Assembly (NCBI RefSeq): GCF_000499845.2
Contig: NC_023758.2
Location: 40,442,108-40,506,107, forward strand
DNA length: 64,000 bases
From: Phaseolus vulgaris
Taxonomy: Eukaryota > Streptophyta > Magnoliopsida > Fabales > Fabaceae
Reading direction: 5' to 3'
Positions 11,002 to 24,500 of this stretch are shown in pieces. The position numbers and the translations under genes are program-made. The first letter of the stretch is position 1. Every line of letters starts with the position of its first letter. The notes beneath the pieces are model-generated. The model was not told where the DNA came from. It was given only the letters and a program-made list of their open reading frames with translations, and did not search any database.

Positions 11002-14000
11002 CTGCAACAAGTTTGGGCCTTCATTATAAGCAGAGCAGAACAAGAGCCCATATTCTTCTCACTCCTTCTCCTTAATTTTAAGTTTTATCTGTTTTGTTAT
11101 TATTTTTTGTCTGAAAAATATGACACAACGTAAATACGATTCCGTTGTGTTATTTTAAAAAATATTCACGGAGTTCTATTTTTTTTTGTTTTTTTTTTTA
11201 CAGATTTCTTTTACATCATAATAAATATCATTAATAATAAAATATTAAATGATAAATAATATAATTATTAATTAAGAAAAATGTAAAATAATATTTATTT
11301 TATTTTATTTTAAACAGTAATGTTTAGAAAAGTAAGTTTTATTCTATTTTTTTTTTATATTTCTCTTCGATCAAACAATCTTATGAGCATAAAAAAAATA
11401 TTACTAAATTATTCATTCTATATTTCTTACTTTTTTTTTTAACCAAATAATTTTTATTTTGAATTTTTTTTTTTCTATCTAGAAGGCATACCCTAAGTAC
11501 CCTTAGCTTGTGCCTTCTTAATAAAACCATGTGGAAGCCTCGCCTATCAGGGACCTAAGTTGGTGGCATGAAAAGTTAATCCGCACAAGTTTTAAATTAA
11601 ACAAAAATAGAAATAGAAATAGAAATAATTAGCTTTAACAAATTAAGCCTACAATTAAATATCATTTGGTTTCAACAATGTTAATAAAAATATATTTCTT
11701 TTATTAAAAGTGATAACTAAACCCGGAGTAATTGAAAATAACATTTATCAAAATTAAAAATGTTTTAAAATAATATGATAAAATTAGTCAATCTTATCGT
11801 TATAAGACATCCATTAAAGTTAACATTTGTACTTGTGTGACTTTGTCATTTTGACGCCAAACTTACCATTTATGTTATTTTAGTTTTTTTAGTAAAACTT
11901 TTGAATTTTAATTAAGTATCATTATGAATATAAAATTATTAGGATATACATTTTTAGTTTATATTAACTATGACCTCACCATTTATATATTTGGCATTTA
12001 TAATTTAAAAATACATAAATAATGTAAGTTCAAATATATTTTTTCTTATAAAAGGTAGACTTTAAACCTATATATCTACCCAAGCTAATAACATGATTAA
12101 ATAAATTTAAAGATGATTTGACCACCTGAAATATTTATGCTATTAACATGTAGATATCAAGTTAAAATTTACTTTTACCTTCGCTTTGCATAGTAAATTT
12201 TCCAATTTATAGTAACTTCAACTATATTATATTTGAATAAGTGAATTTAAACTTATTGAATTTTAATTTTCTTCTTTAAGTATTTCAATTACTATCAAAT
12301 ACAGAAAATTATTTTAATGTCAAACCATCCTATTTAATGTAGGTGGTTTTTTTTCAATCAATATCTAAAAAAAATCCAAAGAAACTATTACTAAAAGAAT
12401 AATATTTGTGTAGATAATGATTTTTTTTTACTATAAACATTGTAAAAATAATAATAATCATAATTTACATTTGTCTAAAGATAATCTCCCTAATATTAAT
12501 CAATAAAATCTTCATTAATATCGAGTAAAATATAATAGTCTTTTACGATAATAAAAAAATAATTATAATAATTTAAATAAAAATTATTTTCTATCAACAT
12601 TAATAAAAAAAATCCTTAATCGAGAATATAAAAAAGTAATCATCCCAAGAATATATGAATTTTAGTTTGATTAACAAGTCTCAAATCAAAATCAAATTAA
12701 GAAAATAATATAAAAAAAACACATATAAATTTAAAAATAGGAAGAATGTCAGTAGGTGGAATTTAAAATTACTTAATTTTAAGCAATTCAATGACTCTAA
12801 TAAAATTCTAATATTTCAATACCCAAACAATATATTTTATTTTATTGTAAAGTATTTCAAATTTCCATATAAATGAATTTTCCTTCTAAAATTCTCTATA
12901 AAAAAAATACACTATACTATTGAAAATGAAAAATAAATATTTGGACTTAACATTTTACTCCAAGTTCATTTAAACTTTGAACAGTGGTGCCGGTAAGCAA
13001 ACGTGGAGATATAATATAAGTCCAGAAAAACTATAAAAGCATGTGAGAAAAAGGTAAGAAAAATATAAAATAAATAAATATAAGTGAACGAAAGAATTAT
13101 AATATATGCTGATAAACTACATATACTTAATTCAAAATTTGAAGAAAAAAAAACATCCATAAACTAGAATATTAATAGTTAAGTTTATCATAGTAATGTC
13201 AGATAAATATAAACATAACTAAAAGTAACATAAAATGACATGAATTAATTTTATTTTATTTTTTAAATTTTAATACTTTTCATAACGTTAAGTAAGAATG
13301 AATTATATTTTTGAGAACTAAAATGCTCATTTACCCAAAAAAAAAAATATTATGAAAACGCGCTATTGTGTATTATAACCAACATATGATCAAATATAAA
13401 TGTAACACAAATACGTCTATTACAAAATTTAGATAAAATGTAAAGTATTGATATAAGTCTCATAATACATACATTTTTTTCTTCACAGTTAACAAGAAAA
13501 AAATATGTAACATTTCTTTGAAAGTTATAATATTTTGATATTTTATGAGAAATTTGAAAGAATGAGTAAAAGGTTTTAAAAAAAAGTTAGGAATAGAGGT
13601 ATTTTTGAAGGTTATTTAATTGATGGCATGTATGGTTATTTGCATGCATTGGTGTGTCTGAAAGGAGTTAGGTGTTTTAGGTTATCCGTCAATTAATCTA
13701 AACCTAACATTTTCAACTGCCCTCTTTCCCCCTATCTCTCAAAACATGTACTATCCAAATTAAGAAAATTGGTAGATGCAATACAATTTCACTATTTAGT
13801 GTACTAGGTAATACAAATAAAAACAACTATGAGAATAAAAAGGAAAACTAAAACAAAATGGTGTATATGTATTTTTTTTACATATTCATATTTGAAATTT
13901 TCTCACTCTTCTATTCTTAAAAGATGTCATAGATTAAAGAAGAAAGATGTAGGTAAACTATTATTTATCTTAATTTTTAATTGATGTTAGATTATTGGAT

Positions 14001-15721
14001 ATACGAGATATGAATATATTATTGTTAAATAATGAGAAATTGTTGTAGAGTTGTACAGTGTGTAGGCAAAATAGGTGAGACTTTAGATTTAGTTGCTTGG
14101 TAGTGTGTCTAAGTGTTGTGGAAAGTGTGTTCCCTCGTCAATTATTTAAGGAAATGCAAGAGGCAAGTGCAGTGGTCTTTCTGTGCCCAACTTTTAAATA
14201 TTCAAACCGTAACAACCCTTCGAATAAATAAAGTGCAACCAAACACTTTATTTCTTTCCTAGACCCCCAATCACGGACCAAAGAACCGCAATCGATTGCC
14301 TTCAAAAATCACTCCATTTATTATTATTTATTTCATTATTATTATTATTATTATTATTCCTCTGCACACCCAACCAACAAATAATTAATATTTCTAGTTC
14401 CATCTCAAGAAACCCAAATTCACAACAACTCCACATTTGTACACCTTAAACCACAAATTGACCTAAATTTATTTATGTTCAAAGACTGTGGCAAAGGGTA
14501 AGCTATTCCTCCCTACTGTTTTCTAGCTCTCAGAAGCCACCGTTGAAGTGAATCAATGAATGTAGTTTTTTTCGTAATATTTAGTGTAGCTGCTTACATG
14601 AGAAGAATTTTTTTTAAAAAAACGTGAAATTATATAAATACATGAATGAATTTTAGTATATAATCAAAACAATTCATACTCCACATCACCGTTAGCCTTT
14701 CCTCCAAATAACAAGAGGTTCTACTTCACCTTATCTAAAATATATGTTTTCTATATATTTTACATTGAAGATATGATGAAATTAATATATAATATAATAT
14801 AATATAAAAGTAGCTTCGAAATTTAAGTGTGGAATTTAGGAGTTACATAAGTTGATTTTGTGATATTTAATTTTATGAAATTGAGTTAAAAGATAGACTC
14901 ACCTAATAAGATATCATAATTAAGTTATTTTTTAAAGGAATGTGTTGTAAATTCTACCTCGAATATAGGTAAAGGTTAAATTTTTTAATTTAAAGGGAAA
15001 ATAACCTTGATAAGATTGATATTCTAAAAAATTGTCATTTACGATTTTTTTTTTTGATGAATTAGTATGTGTTATTTTGCAGATATGGTCTTATCAGATT
15101 AGCATATGAGTATCTAAAGGAGGGTGATTTAGAAGTCGAAATTAATATGTTTTTCATTGCTAATCATTGACTTGGTTTTGTCCATTACGGTGGAAAAGGA
15201 AAGGTATAACAAAATGATGTTTATCACTCAACTTCAACAGTGTAGTGCTCCTCTCACTGTTTCAAAAATGGTATCTATGATCGTCTATGTTGGTAGGTAA
15301 GGCCAGTTGGACCACCAGAGAAGGTTTTAAAATTAGTAAATTTTGTTTCCTTTTATTGGTCTATGCTTCTCTTTCTCCTTCTCCCTAATCCTTGTGTTGC
15401 ACTGGTTTAAAGAGAAAAACAACGCAGAAGATTGTTCCTTTTTTAGTGAGAAAAGCCAGAAACCACAACATGTTCATAGCAAAAGTTACATATGCTTTGA
15501 TACTACATGCCATATTTCCAAATCATTACATAGACTGTGCAATTCCAAAAGCAAGATTTAATAAGATTACCACTAAGTAAAACCCCTCAATAAATTATTC
15601 TACTACCCTTTAACACTTTTTGTAATTTATAATGTAAAGCATAGTAAAACACCCACTGTGATGTGAATACTCCAAATCAAAAGCAAAATTAAGTCTTCAC
15701 TGTGACACTGATGACAGAAGC
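11002..15721. other. Long AT-rich intergenic region
   Basis: No gene or complete transposon is recognisable. It contains poly-A/T tracts and a TTA/ATT microsatellite near 14,320-14,358. Around 14,815-14,935 is weak similarity to the small LTR-like repeat seen at 4251 (GTTGATTTTGTG..., ATTGAGTTAAA..ATAGACTCACCTAATAAG). Sequence 15,600-15,721 should include the 3' untranslated region of the E6-like gene on the minus strand. Confidence 0.55.
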
Positions 15722-16756
15722 TCAAGGCTCGAAGTCCTCCTGGTCATCTTCAAACTGCTCCTGGTTCTGATAACCTTCCATGGAGTTCTTATTCTCGTAG
15801 GAGTTCACATTATTGTTGCCAAAGTAACCCCTGTTGTTGGACCAATTCTCGGAGCTCACTCCCCTGGATGAACCACCATATTGTGTTGGGTTGTTGTACT
15901 TCTCAGAGTTAACGTCATAAAAGTATTTTCCACCCTCCACGAACCTCGTGTCACTTAAACCCTGCCTCTCGCTGTTGTAATTGTTGTTCACAGCTTTAGT
16001 TTTGTAGTACCTGTTGTTGGCATTGTCCTTGTTGCTGTTGTAGTAGTATCTCTCATTGGCAGCATTGTCGTTGTTGTTGCTGTAGTATCTCTCATTGGCA
16101 GCATTGTCGTTGTTGTTTTGATTTTCCATGGACTTGTACCCTCCTTCTGCATACTTTGTGTCACTCAATTCATTTTGCTTACCAAAGTCATCCTTGCTGT
16201 TGTAGTAGTAGTTGTTGTTCTGATTTTCCTTGGAGTTGTATCCTCCTTCAGAGTACTTTGAGTCACTCAATTCATTCTGCTTACCAAAAGCATCATTGTT
16301 GTTGTAGAAGTAGTTATTGTTCTGATTTTCCTTGGAGCTGTATCCTCCTTCTGTGAACTTTGTGTCACTGAAATCATTCTGCTTTCCAAAAGCATCCTTG
16401 CTGTTGAAGCTGTGAAAGTTGTTGTTGTTGTTGTCCTCCTCAGTTGTGGTAGTTTTGTAAGGCTGGAAGGTGGTGGGGGTGGTGTAGGGGGCAGCATTAG
16501 TTGTTGTAGTGGAGGGAGGGTGCAGACCAGTCTCATGACCATATAGGCCATAACTGTTTTCTGTTTGTGGTAAGAAGACTGGCTGTTGTTGTTCTGGCTT
16601 GTTCAGTGAGGCTTCATTGTTGGTAATCTCTGTCTGTTTGAGGTTGTTGAGAGGGGTGACTTTGCTGAAGAACTGGCTTTCTCTGGCATGAAGTTGGAGG
16701 GAGAACAAAAGGGTTGTTAAGAACAGGAAAGGAATGAGTTTTGAGATGGGAGCCAT
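15722..16756 (-). CDS. E6-like secreted protein (Asn/Tyr-rich, 344 aa)
   Basis: A single-exon gene resembling plant 'protein E6' (first known from cotton fibre). Its biochemical role is unknown; a wall-associated structural role is inference. Residues 1-24 are a signal peptide (MAPISKLIPFLFLTTLLFSL, cleavage likely after LHA). Then come a conserved SQFFSKVT and a YGLYGHETGL block, a Thr/Pro-rich stretch, and three ~33-residue repeats, each with FGKQN..SD.K..EGGY..KENQNNN. NDNAANERYY repeats follow, then LSDTRFVEGGKYFYDVNSEKY, typical of the family, and an acidic tail. A longer frame starts 24 codons upstream, but that ATG lies at the TATA box, so I chose the ATG at 16,756. The asparagine-coding AAC/AAT runs are prone to slippage. 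Confidence 0.88.
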   Translation of the reverse strand: MAPISKLIPFLFLTTLLFSLQLHARESQFFSKVTPLNNLKQTEITNNEASLNKPEQQQPVFLPQTENSYGLYGHETGLHPPSTTTTNAAPYTTPTTFQPYKTTTTEEDNNNNNFHSFNSKDAFGKQNDFSDTKFTEGGYSSKENQNNNYFYNNNDAFGKQNELSDSKYSEGGYNSKENQNNNYYYNSKDDFGKQNELSDTKYAEGGYKSMENQNNNDNAANERYYSNNNDNAANERYYYNSNKDNANNRYYKTKAVNNNYNSERQGLSDTRFVEGGKYFYDVNSEKYNNPTQYGGSSRGVSSENWSNNRGYFGNNNVNSYENKNSMEGYQNQEQFEDDQEDFEP

Positions 16757-16809
16757 AGGTGAGTGTGAAAGAGAGAAACTGATGAGTAGCTTTGGTTGTC
16801 CAAGTTTCA

Positions 16810-16817
16810 TTATATAG
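16810..16817 (-). promoter_or_regulatory. TATA box of the E6-like gene
   Basis: On the minus strand CTATATAA lies 54 bases upstream of the chosen ATG. This predicts transcription start near 16,780-16,785 and a short leader containing CTCATCAGTTTCTCTC. It supports the downstream ATG (16,756) over the upstream one (16,828). Confidence 0.7.
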
Positions 16818-16829
16818 AGGCTCTGCAAC

Positions 16830-18167
16830 CTATGCTTCTCCCCTCTTTACTTTTCCACTCATCTATTGCAAATTGGAGTAGGGTTTTTCTGATGCTTGTG
16901 GTCCCCACACGCTGGAACTTTACCTTATTACTCATATTATATTACTCTCTCAGCCGGACTCACCCTCTTTATTTTGTTTGTGCAAAGCAACATCATTATT
17001 ATTAATGTTGTTCAGCAAAAAATTCTGGTTTTCTTGTTAGGCTAATCCTGGTTCAGCTCAACATTTAATTAAGTGTATCATATTTCTTTACTTCTAAGTC
17101 ACCCATCACTGATTAAAGTTTCATCATTGAATGTACAAATGCAAATGCTAAGTGGGGTAAATAATATGTAAAATCATTCTATATATATGCTAAGATTGTT
17201 AGCTTTTATTTTAAAAGTGAACAATATAAATAATTTTATAAAAATGAGAATGTAAAAACTTTATCAGCAAATGGAGATATCTGTTAAATTCATTAAACTA
17301 TTAAATTATATTATACTTTTATCCTGTACTACGATGTAGGTGTAAATTTTATTTAGGCTTCTCAACATGTAAGTTTTCTTATTTAAACTTCTATCAATCT
17401 TCACAATAAATATTGACATTGATAGGATACAAATATAAATATTAATAATATTAAATTTTTTAAATTTGATACAAGGATAAAAAATATGTATTTTATTTAG
17501 AGTTTAGGGTTTGTTTCATATTTATTTTTAAAAAATTTATTAAAACAACATTACGTTTATTAGACAATTTACATATTTATTTTGAGTGTCCTCCTATTGA
17601 GTTCATTTCATTTGAAAAAAAAAACATTTTAATGTTTAATTGTGTAAATTTTTAATTTATTAAGTAACATAAATAACTTATATTCTCTTATTTTTGTCTT
17701 CTTTGATTCTTGTTTCATTTAATTTGAAGAATCCTTCTTTTATTGTACAATTTTCCATTCTTTCTCAACCGTCTAACTTGTTTGATATTCACTAAGTATG
17801 TGTAAGGTACATTTCCTCTTAGTTTTTTACAAAAATAATAAACGTTGTTACATTGTGGTGATATTTTAATTACGTGTAATTATTTACTCTTATCTATAAT
17901 TACTTTATATTTACATAGTTGTTATTTTACATTTTATTTTAATATTTATAGTTTCATATATTTGACATTGAAAAAAATAAAATATTGTTTTTACAAGATT
18001 AATAATATCATATTTATTTTGTTGTATTTTTTTATAAAGAAATTAATTAATATTTGAAACAAGATAAATACAAATAAACGATTTTAAATTAATTATTTGT
18101 TTTTTCATTTTTTTTATCTTGTTGACATTTAAGATTTGTTTGGTTTGTTGCATTATATGGACTCTTA
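16830..18167. other. Promoter side of the E6-like gene, then AT-rich intergenic DNA
   Basis: The first few hundred bases are the presumed upstream region of the minus-strand E6-like gene. Beyond about 17,200 it is AT-rich with no recognisable gene. Small frames at 16,796-17,005 and 17,845-18,057 (+) show no family features. Confidence 0.5.
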
Positions 18168-19227
18168 GGTCCTGTTTATTTTTAGTGATATACTAAAGGA
18201 TTAGGTAACCTATTTGGATATAGGAATTTGTGTAGAAGAGAAAAAGATGATAAATATATTTTTCCCAAAAATAGAGAGAAAGTCAGGAAAATCAACTCAT
18301 GGTAGTTTTTCTAATTTTATCTATTTTTTTTAGAAGACAAGAGTAAATTTTTAATATTATATTTTACATTTTTAAAAAAAAATCAAAATACCTTAACAAT
18401 TCTCACATTACTTACAAAATTCAATATATTTTTCTCACTTATCCACTCTAACATTTTCTCTTTAATTTCACATATTCATCTTCAAATCCTCGTACTTTTC
18501 CTTCTAAATTCAAACACAATCTTAAAGAGAAAAGAATTAGAAAATATCATTGTTTTGATGAGAAAGAAAAATAATATATATTTGCACAATTTGTGTCCAA
18601 CTTGGAGAGACTAATAAATGGTGAAAAAGTGAGTTTGGTACAAATTCTCAAAATTTTCCTTTTTCATTTGCATATTTTTTTCACATTTTCTTTTTTATGG
18701 GAGTAAAATGGATTATGGATTAAATATATTCAATTATAAACCTATTTAATACCAAAACCAACTTCTAGTAAGAAGACCAATTTTTTTATTTAACATAAAA
18801 TATCATGAAGTGCATTTTATTCATTATTTAAAAAATAAAATATATAATTTTTTAACTACTTACAAAATTTTAATTTATTATTTTCTTAATTTAAATAATA
18901 ATACTTTTCATACTATTCTTATTTTCTCTTTTATTTTTCAATGTCTCATCTTCTATTTCTTAATCCAAATAAAATATTAATGTCCAATTATATTATTTTC
19001 TCTATAAAAAAAATATATTTTTCAAGCATGATTGGTAAGAAATTACTTGAAGAGACATGTTATATTTATATTAGAAGATAAATTTTATTCAATAATATCC
19101 CTTCAGTAGTCACGTTAGTTTTAATTATCTCCTCTTGTTTGTTTTCAATAAAAAATTTCAAAAAAATTGTCATTGGAGTAAAAAAATAAATTTGTGAGTG
19201 ATTGTGCAAATATCACCAAACATGACC
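18168..19227. repeat. Possible DNA-transposon relic with degenerate inverted ends
   Basis: The left end GGTCCTGTTTATTTTTAGTG and the reverse complement of the right end (GGTCATGTTTGGTGATAT) agree at most of the first dozen bases. TA lies outside both ends. An inner part (about 18,325-18,460: AGAAGACAAGAGTAAATTT.., TCTCACATTACTTACAAA, TTTTTCTCACTTAT) recurs diverged at about 32,810-32,930, so it is a dispersed repeat. No transposase is visible. The ends are a tentative reading. Confidence 0.4.
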
Positions 19228-21473
19228 TATAGAGAGGAATAGGAATAGGTTTTTTTTATACAGTGGTGTAATTTTCATATTAAATTTAATAAATAAATAT
19301 ATTTTTTAAAATTACACAATTAAATAAGTCATAAAAATAATTTTAAAATAGTTATTCTAATAATAAATAAATTTTAAATCTAAACTATTAAAAATTTAAT
19401 TTAAATTTAACTTAATCTCGTAATTAAAATTAACTCGAATTATATATTTTTTACTTTCAAACAAATACCCACTTGTGATTTTGTTGTTATTAGAATAGTT
19501 ACTACCAAGCACATGCTTCAATTTCTTTTGTTTTTTTTTTTTAAATTGTGTGGTCGTACGTTTTTCAATTTTTTTTTGGTGAAGTTGTGCTTGTAAATAT
19601 GACTTCTATTTTTTTAAGTTTTTTTTTATTTTTATAAATTTAAATAATATATTTAATTATTTATTTATATGATAATTGAATGTATTTTGGATAATTTAAA
19701 TATTAATATAGTTAAATATATGTAAATTAATTTGTCTAAAAAAATTAAATATTAATTTAATTAATTAATTAATGAAATTATTTATGTTAACTGAAATTTT
19801 GAAAAATTTAAAACAATGTCACTAAAATATATAATATCGTTAAAATAATTAAAATAAAAAGCAAAATAAATATGTAAGAAATTATTTATGATTATCTATA
19901 TGAAATTTTGTCCTACTATAACCTAACGATCTTATTTTTTAAATTTATAAAAATTAAAAATATGAAAAATAAACAAAGAATAAGGAAATACAAGAAAAAT
20001 TAGAAGTTGTGAGGAAGCACAATTTAAAAAAAAATAAAAAAAAATTGAAATTTTTTATACCAAGACTTCAACATAAATCATAAATCAGATTTTTGTATAC
20101 AATTTAAAAATTATAACAAAATTAATAAACGTACTTCGGAACAAAATTAACAAAATTACGCAATCGTATAATATTTTTAAAATTTGATCATTTATATAAT
20201 TTGCAATCAAAATTACACCAATTATATATAAAAAAAAAATCATAGGGATATATGTCCGAAAAGAAAGTGTAGTATTTTAGGGTTTGGGAGCAAAGTAATG
20301 ATAATGACACCCTATGACCCTGCCAAAGAAAATCCCAATGCAGATTATTACTGATAGTTGGAACCCAAGCATGTCATGGTGTGATGAAAAAGTTGAAGCT
20401 TGGAAGATGATTATAGGGGTAGAAGGGTAATATGAAAATTAGAGGGGTGGGGGAGTAATGAGTAATTACGCGTGATTTGTGGAGTGGGTGGGTCTTCAAA
20501 ACTCAAAATAATGAATGCCATTTGGTACACACACCATGTGCCCTCTTTGCTTTTCATTCCTCTTTTTCACCTCACTCTTTTTCCTCAAACTGCATATAAA
20601 CCATAGCCACAATATTACATCCAAAACTTCATTGATGAGTTCATTCCTAATTTTTTATATAAATTTGTTGAAGACATAAATATATCGGAATTTCTATCCT
20701 TAAAATAACACAATGCTATTAAAATAAAGTGTCGAACTAGTGTTTGGAAGAGTCTATGTTTAGGTGAGGCATGTGAATATTAAAGAGGGTGAATGTGATG
20801 CTACTAAATTTTCTTGATTCATCTCATACAAAAGGCGTGTAAGTTGGGAATCAGCTTCTAATTGATTTGGTTGCAGTGGCCAGAAATGGGAAAAGAAAAA
20901 TCCGAGTAGGTTGCCTCCACAATCTTCCACGTTCTGGTTGGAAGTTTCAAGTTTCAATCCAAATCTGAATTTTTTTTTGTAATATGAGAAATTTTGTTTT
21001 TCTTGTGACGTTTTGCTTAACACTTACCTCTTCCTAGTTAGATAAAAGGTAATAAAAGAAATTGGGATAGCTACTGTTAAGTTAAACCAGAGAAATGCAG
21101 AAAGAGAAAAGGAGAAAGTGATGGTAAGAAACTTCCATGTCTCATTCGTGCGTCCGTAGAACTGTGCCTGATCCACACCCAAGATCTATTTTGATTATAT
21201 AATCCTGGTTGTTCATCATTTTATAAAGTAAAAGTGTAAAGTTCAATTCATCCAAATTAAAAGGAAAAGAGATTAAAGTTCAACTACTTGACTAGTCTAA
21301 AGCCCACCACAAAAAAGAAGAGTAAATTGGTTACAATGTGTTGACATGGATAAACATTTCATTTGTTAAATTAATGGCCTTCAAAATACTAAGAAAGTTA
21401 AATACTGTAAGTATGAAAATTAAAATGTTACTAACAGTGAAAATTAAATATCAAAACTATTAGGGATGAAAAT
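19228..21473. other. Intergenic AT-rich DNA
   Basis: No gene recognised. The moderately GC-richer patch 20,270-21,140 contains an 87-codon frame on the minus strand (20,760-21,023). It has no recognisable motif and no codon-usage support, so I leave it unassigned. It might hold an exon or untranslated region of a poorly conserved gene. Confidence 0.45.
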
Positions 21474-21595
21474 TGTTAGGAAGTGAACTTTAAGCCTAAC
21501 TCAACTCCATAAAACTGGTTCATAGGATTGAGATTTGCATCCACTTATATACAATGAAATATCCTAATTTCTAGTTGACGTGGGATTTCAAAAAT
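21474..21595 (-). repeat. Small LTR-like repeat (copy 2)
   Basis: On the minus strand this reads GAAATCCCACGTCAACTAG, then ATATAAGTGGATGCAAATCTCA, TTTTATGGAGTTGAGTTAGG, CTTAAAGTTCACTTCCTAAC. It is 122 bp, the same length and order of motifs as the plus-strand copy at 4251-4372, but strongly diverged. No internal region or target duplication is visible. Confidence 0.6.
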
Positions 21596-24500
21596 ATTTG
21601 AATTTTGTACTAAAGTTTGAAATTAGTAAATATCCTCATAGCTCGTAAGTTAGGGGATCTTAACATATAAAGATTATTATAGTTCCAACTATCTTCATTG
21701 AATTACATTGGAGGATTTTCTTCTTCTACTTTTCTGCAATTTATTTGTTTTAGTAATTTGCTTTCTGCATTTTGTTGCTTTTTTTACTGTCAAATTTTGA
21801 GTAATATATCTTTTATTTTTAAAGATGTTTGTAAATATTTCATTTATAAGAAATTAACAGATAAACTCATAATAAGAAATAAGGAACAATCTATCAAGAT
21901 GAAATATTTCCATTCTTTTCCAGAGAAACAATTATACTAATGAGTGATGGTTTATTGATCATAATTATTTTAGTTTTAAACTTTTCCATTCATTATATTA
22001 AAAGGACCTTTAGTGGATCACATATTTACTATCAATGGTTTACTAGTCACCAATATTTTAAACCTATTTTTGGCTTGAAGCTATTACAATATATTTTTGG
22101 ATTATCACTAAAATCGATTTATCCTATATAAGAGTTGATAAGATTTTTGTAAAAAAAAATCGATTTTATTCTAAAGAATACTAAAATATTACAAGAATAA
22201 TAACTGAAAAAAATTTATTTAAATTAGTTTTCCTATTATTGATAAATAGTTTCTAAATTTTGTATCTAATTAGCTACCAAAATCTTAACTATTAACTTTA
22301 AAATAAAATGATTTGTAACTAATTAAATATCAATTTAAAAATTATTTATTAACAATAAAAACTAATTTAAATATCAATAATATTTTAATATCTAAAATAA
22401 TATTTAATTTAATCAATATAATAATTAATTATTTTTTATCTTTAAAATTAATTTTTATTTAATGATTTTTTAATAGTAGTTAAATCAACTCTATATAGAT
22501 GATAAAAGACTCTGAAAAGATGGATCATCTGATGATATAAATAGGTTAATATATGAAACTAAAGTCTAACTCTCTCTACATGTAACACTATATACAAATT
22601 GTATATGAAAATTTTCTTTTCTTTATTCTAAGTTTATAAAACTTTCTAATTATTTAGTGTTTCATATAATCATGAACACAAAATGCATGTAATTGTTCAT
22701 GACAATATTCCCTTTCCCATAACATTATTTGTAAATGAAAAACTAATATCACAAGTGCATAATGAAGGTAAGACCACATGCTTTTTAATGAACTCAAACC
22801 TTTTTAAATAACTGAAATAATGTGTCAACTATTTAATTACCTTAAAGACATTTATACAAATTTATGAATTAAGTACTACTCACTTTTTTTTATCAGCATT
22901 AAGTACTAACTACTCACTAGTGTCGATATCACATACACTCCTCCATTTAATGTCGATAAAAGAAATCCATACATATAGTAGATATGTATTTAGAAAATTA
23001 TTTAAATACTCGTTACAATTTTATTCATAAATATTCGTGAGCCAGATATTTTTGCTATCTATTCTCCTATATATACAATTTAAATTTTGCACACTACTAT
23101 AGTGATAAACCTTATGGTTGTCTCAACTCAATGCTTAAGTAAATGTTAATGGGTTTTTAACATGAGTTATCAATAACTTCTTTGCAATTTTGTTGTAGTG
23201 AAACTTTTATTTGATGAATGAATTTGGAGTGATTAATGGTGTGACTTTGTACTCTAACTAATCAAATTTATTTAAATGGACTCAAAGAGGTACAACTTTC
23301 TGAGTAAACAATGTATCAATAACCCAAAGAGACTATTTATATAACTTCTCTCAAAGAAGCCACCTCAACATGGAAACAATTTTACCTACCCTTTTGTTAA
23401 ATCAAATCAATGTTTATTCTCTTAATTATTTAATAAATGAAGATTTTTTTTTTAAAATTTCTTCAATACAATTTAAGCGTAACAAGAAATTATTTATTTT
23501 TTATTTTATTTATAAATAATATTATTAAGCGTAACAAGAATTTGTAAATCACTATAGTTTTTTCTATAAATTAAATTCATTTTTAAAAAAAAATTCAAAA
23601 CTTAAGTTTTTAACATATACATTTTACATTTAATTAATATTTATTTATCATCAATTAAAATTTTCTTTATTAGATTGCATTTCCTTTTAATATTTTTTAC
23701 TTCATAATATATTTTATAGTTTCCATGAATGATAAATACTTATATATTTGTTAGCAATAAATAATAATAAAAGAAGGAACCGGAGACCAATTATTCATTT
23801 GTAAATTATTAATATTAATATTCTCTTGAATTGAATTTTTACATTTATGAAAAGAAGTACTTATTTCTCTTTTTACAAAGTATTGAATAAGTTGAGCTTA
23901 TTAAAAATATATAAATAATTATAAAAACATATAAATTTTCCACATGTATGGAAAATCATTCTTTTTAAGAGAATAACAAAAGAAAATTATTATTTTTTGT
24001 ATCATATATAACAGTAGAAGATAAAGAATTTGATAATATTGCATCAAGTAACATAACAGAGACCACTCAGTTAATTAGTATCCTAAACACACTAATTTGA
24101 CCAGTGATTCAAGCCCTTGATTTTCTCTTGAAATAAATAAGAAATCAATGAAATGAAACATCAAAACATTGCATGCAATAAATCAGCACAAAATCAGGCA
24201 ACAAGGTAGTATGAAAGTGCTCCACATGTGTGTGTTTTTTTATTTTCATTTTAGTATTATTATCTTTTGCAGTTTGATGTGGAAGAATTCCCTTCTTCAA
24301 AGTTCACACATAAACTTGTCTCTTTTTCCTAATTTTGTTTTTTTCCTTTAACCCTTTATTCTTCTTGGATGAAGAGAAGTTGAATGCGCAATTGACGGAA
24401 CTTCCATTACTTTCTGTTATCTTTTCAAAGGAATAAATTATAGAAAAGTAAAAGAAATATGAAGGCTGGTGGAAGAGAAAGTTAAGTCAAAGAGGAAGAT

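Noticed and set aside
16267..16551. 94-codon minus-strand frame inside the E6-like gene
   Set aside because: Alternative frame of repetitive E6 coding sequence; Thr/Pro/Met composition comes from the repeat.
16757..16828. Upstream in-frame ATG extension of the E6-like gene (24 residues)
   Set aside because: It overlaps the TATA box at 16,810-16,817, and MAPISK... starts an ideal signal peptide.
20760..21023. 87-codon minus-strand frame
   Set aside because: No motif, no neighbour context, no splice continuation that I could follow.
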